A stretch of 64,000 bases of DNA from Diphasiastrum complanatum. Its lineage: Eukaryota > Streptophyta > Lycopodiopsida > Lycopodiales > Lycopodiaceae. The notes under the pieces are model-generated. The model searched no databases. It was not told where the DNA came from and saw only the letters and a program-made list of their open reading frames with translations. Positions 32,966 through 44,416 of the stretch are shown piece after piece (position 1 is the stretch's first letter; each line of letters opens with the position of its first letter). The DNA is taken from contig CM055104.1 of assembly GCA_029204225.1 (NCBI GenBank), positions 48,740,451 to 48,804,450 of the forward strand, in the 5' to 3' direction. The translations under genes and the position numbers were made by a program.

Positions 32966-35900
32966 TAATGTAAGTATATCCTCAACCAATGTCCTTGACC
33001 CTTGTGGTTGCATGTTACCCTTTAAATGAGGAGGCTCCATATTGTTCATTTTCTATCGATTCTCAGGAAGCTTTTGAGGAGGTTCATAAGCTAAACAGGC
33101 AAATAGATATTGAGCTTTTGTTGCCTCAGACAATGCTATTATATGTCTTTGAGGTTGATCAACTTTCTATAATAGAAAGTCAGTCGTTGAAAGACTAGTA
33201 GACTTCTACATCTTTTCTTGTTTGTCAAACTGCTGAATTACAACTGTAGCTAAGGCCTTTGTACTGATGTACAGAAGTGAATCTGAAAAATCTTTTGTGA
33301 ATGTCAGCTTATGTGGTTACTTAAATCTTAAGCCACTTTTTAGCTATGTACTTATGAAGCTTAGTGATAAATAGTTTTGGCACGGCCTTCGCGGAAACTA
33401 TGGATGTTAGGATGTGTTCTATATTGGTTATTAGTTTTTTTTTCTCCACCTTGCATTAAGAATTTTAATATTTTATCATGTCAAGGGAGCAGCCAGCTAG
33501 CAGAAGGGACTCTTCTTCTGCTGTGTAAGATCCACATCGTAAAGGCGAAGTACATTGCCAACAGCAGAATTACATATTGCTACCTGAAGTTGGCCAACTG
33601 CAGGGTGAAAGAATCCAAGAATAAACCAAGGGTGGTATGAAAGTTCTCTTTCTGTGAAAGTGTTCAAAAGAATTCTGAAAGCCATCATCAGAAATGGTAG
33701 TTCAAGCAAGAATACTGTCCACATTGGGACCTACATAGTACAGATATTCCTGGATATTGTGCCCGAGGTTGCTGTGCATGCTGAAAAAATTAGCATTTGG
33801 GTTTTTTGCAACGCTTATACGCCTTCTTGTGTGGTTCTCCCCATTTTGTGCTGTGAGGATGCAGTGCTTTGGAGAGTACTCTACGATTTAGAAGTATGTG
33901 CTCTGTAGTTCTCTTCGTGAGCATTTCACAAAAAATTGCTTTCTTGGGCATAGGCCTCTGACAGACGTCATTCATCATATGCATGCATGCTATAAAACTT
34001 CCCTCTACTTTTCCTCTTTCAAAGTTGCAAGTTTCCGAGGTTAGTGGCTTACGTCGAAGCCTAATTAAGGCTCAAAAGTACATGGACCTGTGGGGTTTTT
34101 CAATTGCAAGTCGAGTAGACAGAATTATAATAGAAGCAGCTGTAAATTAGGAACCTGAAGAAAATTTTCTCTTTGATTTTCTAACGTCAATTCATTATTT
34201 ACTGCAAAGGATGAAGCTTGACTTTGTCAGTTTCATTCAAGTTTTGTAATTTTGTGATTTTTAATGTGGAAAAATGCTCAAACAATAACGTCTCATGGGA
34301 AGAAATCATTTTTGAAATCCTCAATGAACAAACTGATTGTTTATACAAACTTATAGTCATTGTCTCCTTGCAAACAGGGGCTTTGCTCTTTCTTCAATAA
34401 ACTATGTTTTGAAGCTTGCTCTGAAGTCTCCCTCCCTCCCTCCCTGCGATATAGAAGCAAATGAGGCTGAGGCTTCAGAAGCCGCGGCAGGTCTTATGGA
34501 GGAACTTTGTACATCTCGTATGGTGTCCTGGCTTCAACAAAAAGGGTTTTGGTTGAAAGTCATGAAGATTTTTTCCATTCTTACAATGTCCTTGTTACCC
34601 ACATCTTCTTAGTTGTATGTTGTAGAAATTATATAAAGTTCGTAAGAGACTTACGTATATTGCTGTAGCTTGTAAAACTACTCTCATTGACCTTGGTAAG
34701 TGTTTAAGAAATTGCTTGAAAGTAGTGTTGCTTTTAGTTCATGACCTTTGGATAAACTTACTCGAGGGTACACATGTGGCTATAAATAAGACACTAGTTG
34801 GATCCTTTTTGGATAGTTTGTGATTTCGTATCGAAAACATAATTTGTTACATTTTAGCAAGAGGAAAGTAGAGTTAAAGTATGTTAAGTTGAAAAAAGTG
34901 CTTTGCAATTTGAGGTTTGTTGGCCAATGACCGTTGAGGTTAATGATGTTTGTTCATGGCTTTACTTTCTTCTGGACAGTTTGCATTGTTTCTAGGTAAC
35001 CCTTTATTTCAACAAGATATTCCCATGGCTCCAAACTCGCATTCATCTTTTGAGCTTGTTCTTCAGATTGAGTTAATGCAATGATTTTTATTTTGAGTTC
35101 GTCTTACATAACCTAAGCCATCGTTGCAAGGCTACAGTGATCTGGAATGAGCGTTCCTTATCGCTAGCATTCTGGACCGCAGATCACCGTCCAGAACACA
35201 ATTTTATTTGTTTTATTTTTTACATAAAAAAATCAACCCCTAAAAATCAGAATCTAAGAATTCAAAACGAAGCCTTTTTACTGTCTCAATGTTGTCATAA
35301 TTCACTAGCTTGGTATCTTGTAAAATGTTTATGATTGTTTTGAATACGGAATGATTGCTTTCCAATTCTACAAGTTTTTGCAAAGATGCTTTTGCAACCT
35401 AAATAAGAAGTTTAGTTGTTCCATTACTCCATAAGATGATGTCTTTTAGAAACATCATGAAATGTTTCAAACAGTTCTAGATGCTAATTGGTTGCACCTT
35501 CAATATTCTAGCTTTTAGTATAGCCGAAATGAATAATTGTGAGGTAATGACCTTGATTTGCTTCTATTTTGTTTGAACTCTTGTTTGCAATTGAGGGCCC
35601 AAAAGAGTGGTTTGTCTTTTGTTTTGTTCTTTCATGGTGCTTGTCATTTATTTCTCTTTTTAAAAAATGGATTTAACCCCCCCACTAATTGGAGCAAACT
35701 ATTTTCACATGAGGGCACTTGATGGAGGTAATTGCAAGTGGCTTGAATTTGAATTTGAATAAGGTGGGAATGCTCTTCATTTGACATGGGAACACGTTTA
35801 TCACCTTAAGTTAAAGTGGACATTTCTTGTTGCTTCCCTTTGCAAATGAACTTATTCCACGTTGGTGCTCAATCTTGCCACATAGGATGCCACCTAGCAA

Positions 35901-37590
35901 TAAGCCCAAAAACTCGTGTGCATTTCATGTCAAGTTTTGGATCATCCCTATGACTTCGTCTAATAATGTTTGTCATGATGTTGTAATGGGTCGTTTCCTT
36001 TAAGCATTTGTATTTTAGTTTCTTAAACAATGGAACTTAGAATGTAATGGTTTCCATAGGGTTTTTGGATGTCATTTTGAATTTAGTACATTTAGATTAT
36101 GGCGCTTTGAGTGTGTGAGTTGAAAAAGTTTTGTTATTTTTTTCAATGCATAAAAAGAATTGATGATACCTATAATAAAAATCCGACGTTCATGTGGCAA
36201 AAAGAAAACCGTGGCAAAAACCAAACATACTCCAATCGACAGGAATTCGAAGTGCATACGAAAAATAAATGATTACGAAAAATGACATAGATGAAACGAA
36301 CTGAAAATAGATAAAGTCATACCTATTTCTGAGTGCATATGTATGTAGCCGGAAAGCAAAGAAGTGTTAGTCATGAATGCTTCAATTGATTCTACTATGT
36401 TTATCACTTTGCTTTTGTCCTTTGCTAGGACAGAACTGCTCTCAACTAGAACAACCATGAGGGCTCCCATTGACAATAAATCAGTGAGTTTTCAATGGTC
36501 GTTGATAGATCAGCTTGAGACAACAGTTGCAAGCTCTCTTTTCATGGTCGTGAAAGTTCAATTAGCTGAGTCTCTGATCTGACAACTAGCTTAATGATGG
36601 CTTTTCTTCATATCTAATACTCATCGGCATAGTGAAGGCTTGCAAAGTAGTAGTAACGATGGTCAGATGTATTATAGAGATAGCGATGTTAATAATCACA
36701 TCTCTCAACTCTCTTTTGAAAATCAGCAATAATCCTTCAATATTTTGGAAGTCAACTTTCAATTCCTCAACGACTGTAATGTGATTGAATGGTTAGATGG
36801 CTCACTCATCTAGCAACGATGGTAGGCCAGCTCTCCAAATATCTTGCAAGAAAAACTGGGTTCTAATTCACAGAGCAAAGATAATTAAGCACTTCATAGC
36901 CAAGATATTTCAATCTTCCAACGGAGATAGTGAGTCAATGGCACTATTCAAAGTTCATTTTGAGTTCTAATTTTCAACATAAATGCCATCATAGCGAGCA
37001 CACTTCACTAGCTTTCTCTAGCTGATATCTCATTTTACATGTATCAGGCAACGATGGATTACCCTTTATGGCTCGATAGGGAGTAGCAACAAGATAGCTA
37101 TATTGGATCAATCAGTGAGAAAAAGTGGTAGCTCTACATCTTTGCTGGTGGAGCTGGTTATGATCTTCATTCAAACCTCAAGAGCTCTCATTCTCACACT
37201 ATTTCACAAAGAACATAACATTAAATCGAAACCCTAAAATTTACAAAAAAACATAATATTAAATCAAACTCTTCTATCTATATTTTCTTGCTCTCTCATG
37301 TCTCTCACACACATCCTTCTCTTCCTCTCTCATTCGCTCATGATCATAAATCACTAAGACACATATCTGTGTTTAACTACACAAAATATACAATACAAGG
37401 AAGATAGTGTACAAGAAAAAGTTACAAAGAAAGAAATCTTAGTTGCACATAACAAAACAAAAGAATCGTACTTGGAATGAGACAAATGGAATTGATAGAG
37501 TTGAGAAGAAGCGCCAAAAGCCAATCTCCAACAATCTCTTACAAGAATAAAAAATAAGAAAACCCTAGAAAAATGACGCTGCTTTGAGAA
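32966..37590. other. 3' flank of the Utp3-like gene and gene-free spacer
   Basis: The first few hundred bases should include the 3' UTR. Beyond them I see only short frames without motifs. A small 'ctccctccctccctc' run lies at about 34428-34445. Confidence 0.45.
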
Positions 37591-37594
37591 TTCG

Positions 37595-37885
37595 GTCACG
37601 GACGTTGAATTCCAACATCTGTATTATCCGTCGGAATCCGACGTTCGCTTTGTGCTTTTTTTTTTTTGCACAGACAAGTGACGTCATCCATTTAAAAAAG
37701 TTGCAGTCTCCGAAATGGGATGTTGGATTCCGACATTTTTATTGGCCGTCAGAATCCGACGTCTGTAAAAAAAAAAAATTCCGGCAAATTTTTTTTTTCC
37801 AGCAATTTTTTTTTTTTTTTTTGTGTCGGATTTCGACGGATTATGAATTTTTTTTGAATCCGTCGGAGGTGTATTTGTAGACATC
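37595..37885. repeat. repeat unit rich in 'ccgtcggaatccgacg' palindromes
   Basis: The palindromic word 'ccgtcggaatccgacg' or close variants occur at 37628, 37747 and 37820, with the half word 'atccgtcgga' at 37858. They are separated by long t and a runs. Repeated short palindromes of this kind are typical of transposon subterminal regions (for example CACTA or Mutator-like elements). I cannot define terminal repeats or a target duplication. Confidence 0.5.
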
Positions 37886-38285
37886 CAGAGACTATCATCA
37901 ATAGGCATTACAGGAGTTCCATACTTGAAAAGGGCCTTCTCAAAAGATATTTTTATATTTTTTCTCTAATTTTTGCTTCCACTTGGACCAATCAAAAGAC
38001 CCAAAAAATGAAATCTATGTCACGTAGCTCATCGGGACTAGCAAATTGGTTTTTTGAATTTTTTAGATTGCCTCCGTGCAGCTCTTACGCATATGATTGA
38101 TTGACTTGTGCTGCTTCGAATCAACTTCTCCAAGTTAAATTACTATCCTGGAATATGTTACAAACTAGACCACAATTACAAACTAGTTTATAATAGTAAC
38201 CACATTGGTTGGATATTGTGATCACAGTAATCTTGCATAGTCACATTTAGCGACAGTGTGAATGGATTCAATGCAATACCGAAAT

Positions 38286-38446
<161 letters not shown>

Positions 38447-38737
38447 ACAATAGACTCTGTCATTTTTCACAATGAGAAAAACGAAGCAGGAAATTGGATA
38501 CCAAAAAAATACGTTAAAAACATGGGTATTAATGCATACATCATGAAAAAGAGCGTTTAGAAAGAAAAAAATGGTCCAGGTTATCTTTTAGGTCCTATTG
38601 GAAAGCTAGGATTTTTGACTTTAGAGTATCGCTAGGTGTACAATCATTTCAAAGGTATTAGTTCAACATGTTTATATGCATTCCGAGTTGAGTATTCAAT
38701 GTATGTCATTTTATGCAGATTTACTTTTATTTAGCAG

Positions 38738-39097
38738 ACTGAATTTGGATATCTATTTGGAAACTATCCAGATTTGTATCCATCAAATATTAGGGAATGG
38801 GAGCCCACACAATCAATTGCAGGTATATTGGATATCATACATTCAGATATAGAAAAATTGCACTACAAAGGCCGATCTTCAAAAGAACTTGTCGATTGTG
38901 ATATCTATTTTTATGAATCACTTTACATTCCAAATACGCACAAAAGACTTGGAAATCTTGAGGACCTTCAACTTCCAAGCTTGGATAGTGAAGAATGGAT
39001 TACTTCTAACAACATTGTTTTGGAGTCATTTCGATGCAAGCTCTTTACTGATGTAAAGAATTTTATGAAAATCAGTATTGAGTTCAAAAATGTCTGA
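38738..39097 (+). CDS. unrecognised protein, putative exon
   Basis: After a good acceptor ('ttatttagcag') at 38737 an open frame of 119 residues runs to a stop at 39095-39097, with 'TEFGYLFGNYPDLYPSNIRE', 'DIIHSDIEKLHYKG' and 'LPSLDSEEWITSNN'. The amino-acid composition is that of an ordinary soluble protein. I do not recognise the family. The next pieces in the same direction are at 39312 and 41618. No start codon is evident, so it is either an internal exon of a gene with a degraded end, or a pseudogene. Confidence 0.4.
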   Translation, partial: TEFGYLFGNYPDLYPSNIREWEPTQSIAGILDIIHSDIEKLHYKGRSSKELVDCDIYFYESLYIPNTHKRLGNLEDLQLPSLDSEEWITSNNIVLESFRCKLFTDVKNFMKISIEFKNV

Positions 39098-39311
39098 TTA
39101 AGTTGGTTTATTTATTTGAATGTACTTTTTGGTTTTCTTTTTGAATGCAAATGTGCATAGAACACCGACATTATTTGTTTGTAAGGATTTCTATATTGAT
39201 ACATTGTCAGAACTTATGGATAAAGGTTGGGAGCAAAAATCAAATGAAGATATAGATTGTCGAATAAAAAAAGACTCCATTTGCTTTTAATATCAAATTC
39301 AAAGACAAACG

Positions 39312-39572
39312 TTGAGCCTTAATTTTAACTATCAAAGATGGAAAAAGAGTGGTACAACATGGATACCATTACATCAAGACATGGAACAAGATGGACACAC
39401 TGATAGAAAGCAAATTGACATTACATACAATGATGAACTCATTGCTACTATTGAAGTTGAAAAAGACTGGAGCCTTCAATATATCCGAACAGAGCTTGTC
39501 TTATTACAATACAAGCTTCCAGAATACTTTAGGTTCATTGTTCATGAAAAATTGGTAAGTTTTTTAATATGA
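39312..39572 (+). CDS. unrecognised protein, putative exon with ubiquitin-like look
   Basis: The open frame contains 'RKQIDITYNDELIATIEVEK', 'DWSLQYIRTELVL' and 'LPEYFRFIVHEKL'. A beta-turn-beta start followed by 'IRTEL' and 'FRFIV' loosely recalls ubiquitin-like folds, but this is only an impression. A donor-like 'ttggtaagt' lies at 39552-39560. I cannot name the family. Confidence 0.4.
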   Translation: MSLNFNYQRWKKSGTTWIPLHQDMEQDGHTDRKQIDITYNDELIATIEVEKDWSLQYIRTELVLLQYKLPEYFRFIVHEKLVSFLI

Positions 39573-39975
39573 AATTTTATTTGATGCAGTAATTTGTCAG
39601 TAATACAAAGTGCGTTAAAGCTTTTTATATTAATAAAATGAGCCTCGAACATTGGGCTTTTTTTACATACTATGCTTCATTCCTCTATGGTCTTTAGATT
39701 TAACTACTTTTTCTCGTGGCTGTGATCTGGTGATTTTATGTACCAAACGATAGAATGGAGCATTTGGAATCATAAGCTCCGTCGACCTTTGATACTTTTT
39801 TATCTCTCTCATCCAATGGCTTCTTCTCATCGATGTTCTCCTGCCAGTATCGGACGACCTGAGACTCGAAACTTCACATTGAACTGGATTGGGAAGCTAA
39901 TCAGTCTTGGACGTTTGCTTTGCTTTAGCCATAACAAGAATATAAGGAATAGAGTAGCACTGGGCCTTTTCCAAT

Positions 39976-40946
39976 CTACAATTTTCTAATTCTCATAGCC
40001 AACATTAAGTCACGTGGCATGAGTGTCACTCGCTTGGCATGTTGGGCACAAAGGTAGGTATCTTTAAACATAGTAATGAGATGATTTTCAATAGCCTCCT
40101 GCAGTGCAGATACAACCTCACTCGTGATTTTGTAGTCTAGGACTAAATTGTCCATTATTTTTGTGATCACTCTAAAAAATGGTGCCCGGGGCAGCAAGAT
40201 ATTGGTGCTATTCTGGTACTTTGCAATCTCTTCCATAATCTGGGTTGGCGTTGGTGACACTTTCGTCTTGGTGGAGGCTTCATCCTATCCATCCTCTTTC
40301 CTACCTAGGGTGGGTGTGAATGAGCAGTAGGAGCAGCAACAGCAGTAGATCCAGCAGCTCGTGGAGATCCGGAACCAACATCAACAGCAACAGATTTACC
40401 ACCACCAAAACTAGTAGTATAGTGATCGCCAAGTGAAGATCTTCAATAATCCTGTCACATGCAAACCAAACGGACACTTGTGGAGCATAAACCACCCAAC
40501 CAACGGACATGGCTAGTCAATACCCTAACCAACTCACCCCCAAGCCACAATGAATGAATACAAGAGAGATCGATCATTATAAGTAACAGCAAGATGTCCA
40601 TCACCACCACCAGCAAGAGATCCATCACCACCACCAGCAGGAGATCCACCACCAGTAGAAGCTTGGGATCCAGCAGGTCTATGAAAACCAGCAACAACAT
40701 TGGCATCATTGAAATAAGAAGATCTTCGACGTCCGTGGGCCCCGCAGCCTGCACCTCAAAGTCTATGAAATTATGGACATCTTCATCCGTTGGCGTGGGG
40801 ATACAAGGTGTAGTCGGAGGGCTCAGCACCACACGGACTGCTCTACAAAGATTTCTTAAAATTTCGTTTCACCTGATACTATGAAGTTGCTGTGCAATAA
40901 TCTCGACCCTGCTAGGCGCCCTTGCTGTTTGCTTTGTCCTAGCCAT
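39976..40946 (-). CDS. divergent histone H3-like protein
   Basis: Two parts of a histone H3 are clear. At 40946-40873 an exon begins 'MARTKQTARAPSR', the H3 tail start, and ends at a 'CAG/GTGAAA' donor. At 40284-39976 an uninterrupted exon of 102 codons holds a complete histone fold: 'EIAKYQNSTNILLPRAPFFR', 'SALQEAIENHL', 'DTYLCAQHAKRVTLMPRDL', ending 'MLAMRIRKL'. The H3 loop 1 length is canonical, not extended as in typical CENH3. Between them (40740-40290) lie Gly/Ser/Ala-rich frames ('STGGGSPAGGGDGSLAGGGD', 'AAGSTAVAAPTAHSHP'), which would give an unusual long tail. Exact exon joins there are unresolved and require a frame change, so the gene may be decayed. It would package DNA in nucleosomes if functional. 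Confidence 0.7.
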
Positions 40947-41617
40947 TTGTTTACTTCTACCCATAAACAATTCAAAATATGCTAAAAGAGCTTAATTACT
41001 CTAAAAAGATCTTACTGGAGTCAAAAAAGCAAACCAAAATAGAAAAGAAAAGATGAAAAAATCTACGAAATTACGCTCTCGTCTACTAGTAAAAATGAAA
41101 AATGAACAGTAAAATTCCTTTATATATCATGTGGCCCATGCATACTAAAGTTCGACTAGCGTGTTTTGGCCCTATGTATCTTTATGCAAGCTTTTTGGAC
41201 AATATCGGATATGTGCAAATAGTGAGGTGGAGAGATTTCTCACAATTAGTTTGGCGCACAAATTTGATATATGGTTTTAAAATATTCTCAAGAATATTTT
41301 TCATGGAATATTCATTTTGAAAGAATATTCATTTTTTCTGTAGCTATAATGTGGCAAGAATATTCTAAACTATTCGACGGCGCATTTATTTCATGATCCG
41401 TTCTGGTGACATGTGTACAATGGAGAAAGTGTATAGATATCAGTTCAAGGTCAACATAACATTTTGAGTAATTTTTTCATTCTCTCGCTGTTTAGGTCGT
41501 ACATATCGTTCTGGTGCGCAGTTTCTTGAAAGGTTAATATTGCTTTTGTTCACTATGCACATATTCGATACATACAATTAATTTGGTGTTTTTTTTTGTT
41601 AGTATTCCGTTAAAGCA

Positions 41618-42199
41618 ATGTCTTTAGCTTCATGTAGGTCTGATCCGAATATCGTGCTCTCTTCATTTTTTGACGATTTTGGTATTATTGAAGCTAGGGA
41701 GTACTTCATATCGCCGTTTCATAATTTTTTTCATGTTTTTGCTATAGCTCATCAAAATAGACACGTGTTCTTTGAGCCTTACAAGATATTCAACAATTTT
41801 GTTACATTGCCCTTGCAAACGTTTGAGAATATGACTTTTGTGCAGTACACTGATATTGTCAAGCATGTTGATATACAATTGAAAAATAGATTGGATCGAT
41901 TATATACAAAACTTTATGAGAAATTTAACTTCTCAGGTTACTGCCAAATTTGCTTCAAGAAGTGTAGATTAGTTGAATATGGATCAACATTTATATTATA
42001 TTTGATTATTTTGATCCCAAATGAAGTGGATTGCTCAAGCTCCATGCATACTTCACCTCTCTCCTCTTCACGAGATCAGAAGATCAAGGATATAGTCAAG
42101 TTTCTTGAAGAATCTGACATAAAATATGGCAATATTATAGAATTTGACCCAAGTAATAATCGATCTGCATTTGTAGGAGGACAGAAATGCTATGGATGA
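41618..42199 (+). CDS. unrecognised protein, long putative exon
   Basis: An open frame of 193 residues ends at 42197-42199. It contains 'REYFISPFHNFFHVFAIAHQ', 'HVFFEPYKIFNNFVTLPLQT', a C-x2-C-x4-C arrangement ('YCQICFKKCRLVEYGS'), and 'SSRDQKIKDIVKFLEESDIK'. The length and the even composition suggest real coding sequence. I do not recognise the family. Together with 38738-39097 and 39312-39572 it may be one gene whose intron would contain the H3-like gene on the opposite strand. Confidence 0.45.
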   Translation: MSLASCRSDPNIVLSSFFDDFGIIEAREYFISPFHNFFHVFAIAHQNRHVFFEPYKIFNNFVTLPLQTFENMTFVQYTDIVKHVDIQLKNRLDRLYTKLYEKFNFSGYCQICFKKCRLVEYGSTFILYLIILIPNEVDCSSSMHTSPLSSSRDQKIKDIVKFLEESDIKYGNIIEFDPSNNRSAFVGGQKCYG

Positions 42200-42262
42200 A
42201 TCAAATGAAATTCCTTCTCAGTCCTTCTTTGATTTACCTAAATATTACATAGATAATGAAAG

Positions 42263-42616
42263 TTATCTCACTCTACCTAACTTTGTCTGTCCTCTGGTTT
42301 TACGACACTCCCAACATACTAAAGCTTTTCCATCCAAAAACACAGTAGCAATGGAGACTTTTTCACTTTCGAAAAAAAGATTCACGGTGAAATACTTATT
42401 CCAAACATTAAGCCATGAATTTACTACTTGTAAACTCCTCTTTCTTTCCCCTTTATATACTTTAACAAGAGGAGGTACTACATGCTTTTGTTGATTGGCC
42501 AACTTAGACTCAAGAGCTTGCTTCTTTAAGTTAATTTCATGTAGTTGTTGGTTTGTCTCTTGAATTTGTTGGTAGAGGAGTTGTAGGGCTTCTGCCACAC
42601 TATCAAGTTTAGACAA
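42263..42616 (-). pseudogene. Ty3/gypsy gag fragment
   Basis: The frame has a coiled-coil-like, Gln-rich start ('QLLYQQIQETNQQLHEINLK') and then the gag core pattern 'SWLNVWNKYF', 'EKVSIATVFLDGKALVCWE'. Gag proteins of gypsy elements read W-W or C-W at this position. Only this part of gag is present. Confidence 0.7.
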
Positions 42617-44416
42617 GTAAAAGGTAGGATTGTGATCCTAGTATTCAAAGCAACAACAAAGAAAACTAAGATTAGAATAAGACAATAAGGTTATGAATGC
42701 TTTAGTATAAGCTAATGCATGATCTTTTCACAGGCTCTTATAAGCTCAATCCCAAAAAAAAAACTTTTTGAATTCAATCACATGAAAATGACCTGTAACT
42801 TATCCAAGTTATCATTTGCATGTTGGGTTCCTCTTTTAGTTTCCATCATGACACTTTGATTTAAGAGTTAAGAGCAATTATTTCTCTTTCTTCTTGGGAT
42901 CTATTTGCTTCTCTAGAGCCATTTGCATTCTATTAATAATATGGTATTCCTAGCCTATATGCTTGGCTTGGAATACTTTTATGACTATTCAAGTGGCCTC
43001 CTCTATCATATTCAAGTGGCCTTCATGGTCTTATAGGTTTGGCATTGTATGTTTATATGCAACAATGAAGTTCTTATTGGAAGTTTTTCAAGAGCTTCAT
43101 ATTCACTTATAATAAAACATAAAAACTCATATAAAACACACATAGTGGGCTAATACATGTTTATGCAACAATCGAATATTGCACTATTTTTGTTCATATC
43201 GGTGTCTTAAATTGGAGTTTACAAGGCCATCCATATAGTGTGATCTTCAAATCAACAATTATTCAACCATAGTCAATTTTTTAGTTACCATTTGATACAT
43301 TTTGGAGGCCTCTTCTTCGACATATGCATGATGGTACAATACTCTTTATGTTAAAGCTTTAACATTTTCCAAACATTGGCACTCAATTCTCACTTTCAAC
43401 ATGTCAGCCGGAAACAACTGAAAATAATCAACTGAAAATAATGCTCGGTTTTCTCTGAGAACTTAATTCAAACAATGTTCTGACAGAGTTGCATGAATAT
43501 TGTTGGCAAGTCCTTGGGACTTGGACCCCACAATGTTATTCGGCATTATCATATTGCTATTGGGCATTTAGACCATTATGGTGGGATCCTCCATTATTGG
43601 TGACATTTATTATTGCTATTATTGGGCCTGTATTGGTACGTGCAAACCTAGCTACAACTTGTGGGATACAATATGAATGGGCCATAACATCTCACTGCTA
43701 GTTGGCTGATTGTCTGGAGACTAGATGCTTGGACCATCAAGTAGAGATTAAAGTTCCAGAATACATTGAGCTCAAATGCTCAGTATTGTCATTCACTTGA
43801 TCTTCCATGTCAGATTACTCCTTAACATTTATATTCTATTTCTGTGTTTTGCTGTGTTGTTTTGCTCATAACTCGTTACTACCTGAACTAACAATATTGA
43901 GGAGAAATGGCTAATGAAAGTGCTTCTTGCTGTGTGTTGCACTTAAATCAAAGTTAAATATGTTTTGAACACATGTATCTGAATTTCATCATCTGCACCA
44001 AACCAAACATCCAATGTAAAATTTTTCTTCAACCTTAGAGCAACCTGATAGAACAAAGAATTTGGAAATTTAACTTTGAATAAGCTTTCTTACAAGCCGT
44101 TCGTACCCAAGAAGTGCTTTACAAAAAAACACTGCTAGCAAACTCTCGTGGCACTTTCATTGCTATCACATATTCTTAGCTCTTTCGGACGCGAAAAATA
44201 CACTCCATCTCCAAATTGCAAAGATCATCTCTAATAGCAAAGTCACTGAACAATTCAAATATTCTGCTTAACGGATGAAAACACCTGTTGGGATTAAAAA
44301 ACATAAGAGTACACTGGCAGCGACCAATCATCTGAGTCTGCAGCAAATCAATCACAGATCTAACCGATTTTGAGGTAACTTACTTATTGTGAAGCACCCA
44401 CAGCACAGCTGCCAAT
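42617..44416. other. spacer without recognisable gene
   Basis: No frame with known motifs or plausible exon structure is visible on either strand. The right part is expected to include the 3' UTR of the minus-strand gene that ends at 44417. Confidence 0.45.

Noticed and set aside
34428-34445. ctccc repeat as a polypurine tract of another LTR element
   Set aside because: No LTR-like TG...CA sequence or coding remnant is adjacent.
39976-40946. Calling the H3-like gene a CENH3
   Set aside because: CENH3 has an extended loop 1 and a diverged start. Here loop 1 has canonical length and the start is nearly canonical. The variant class stays open.
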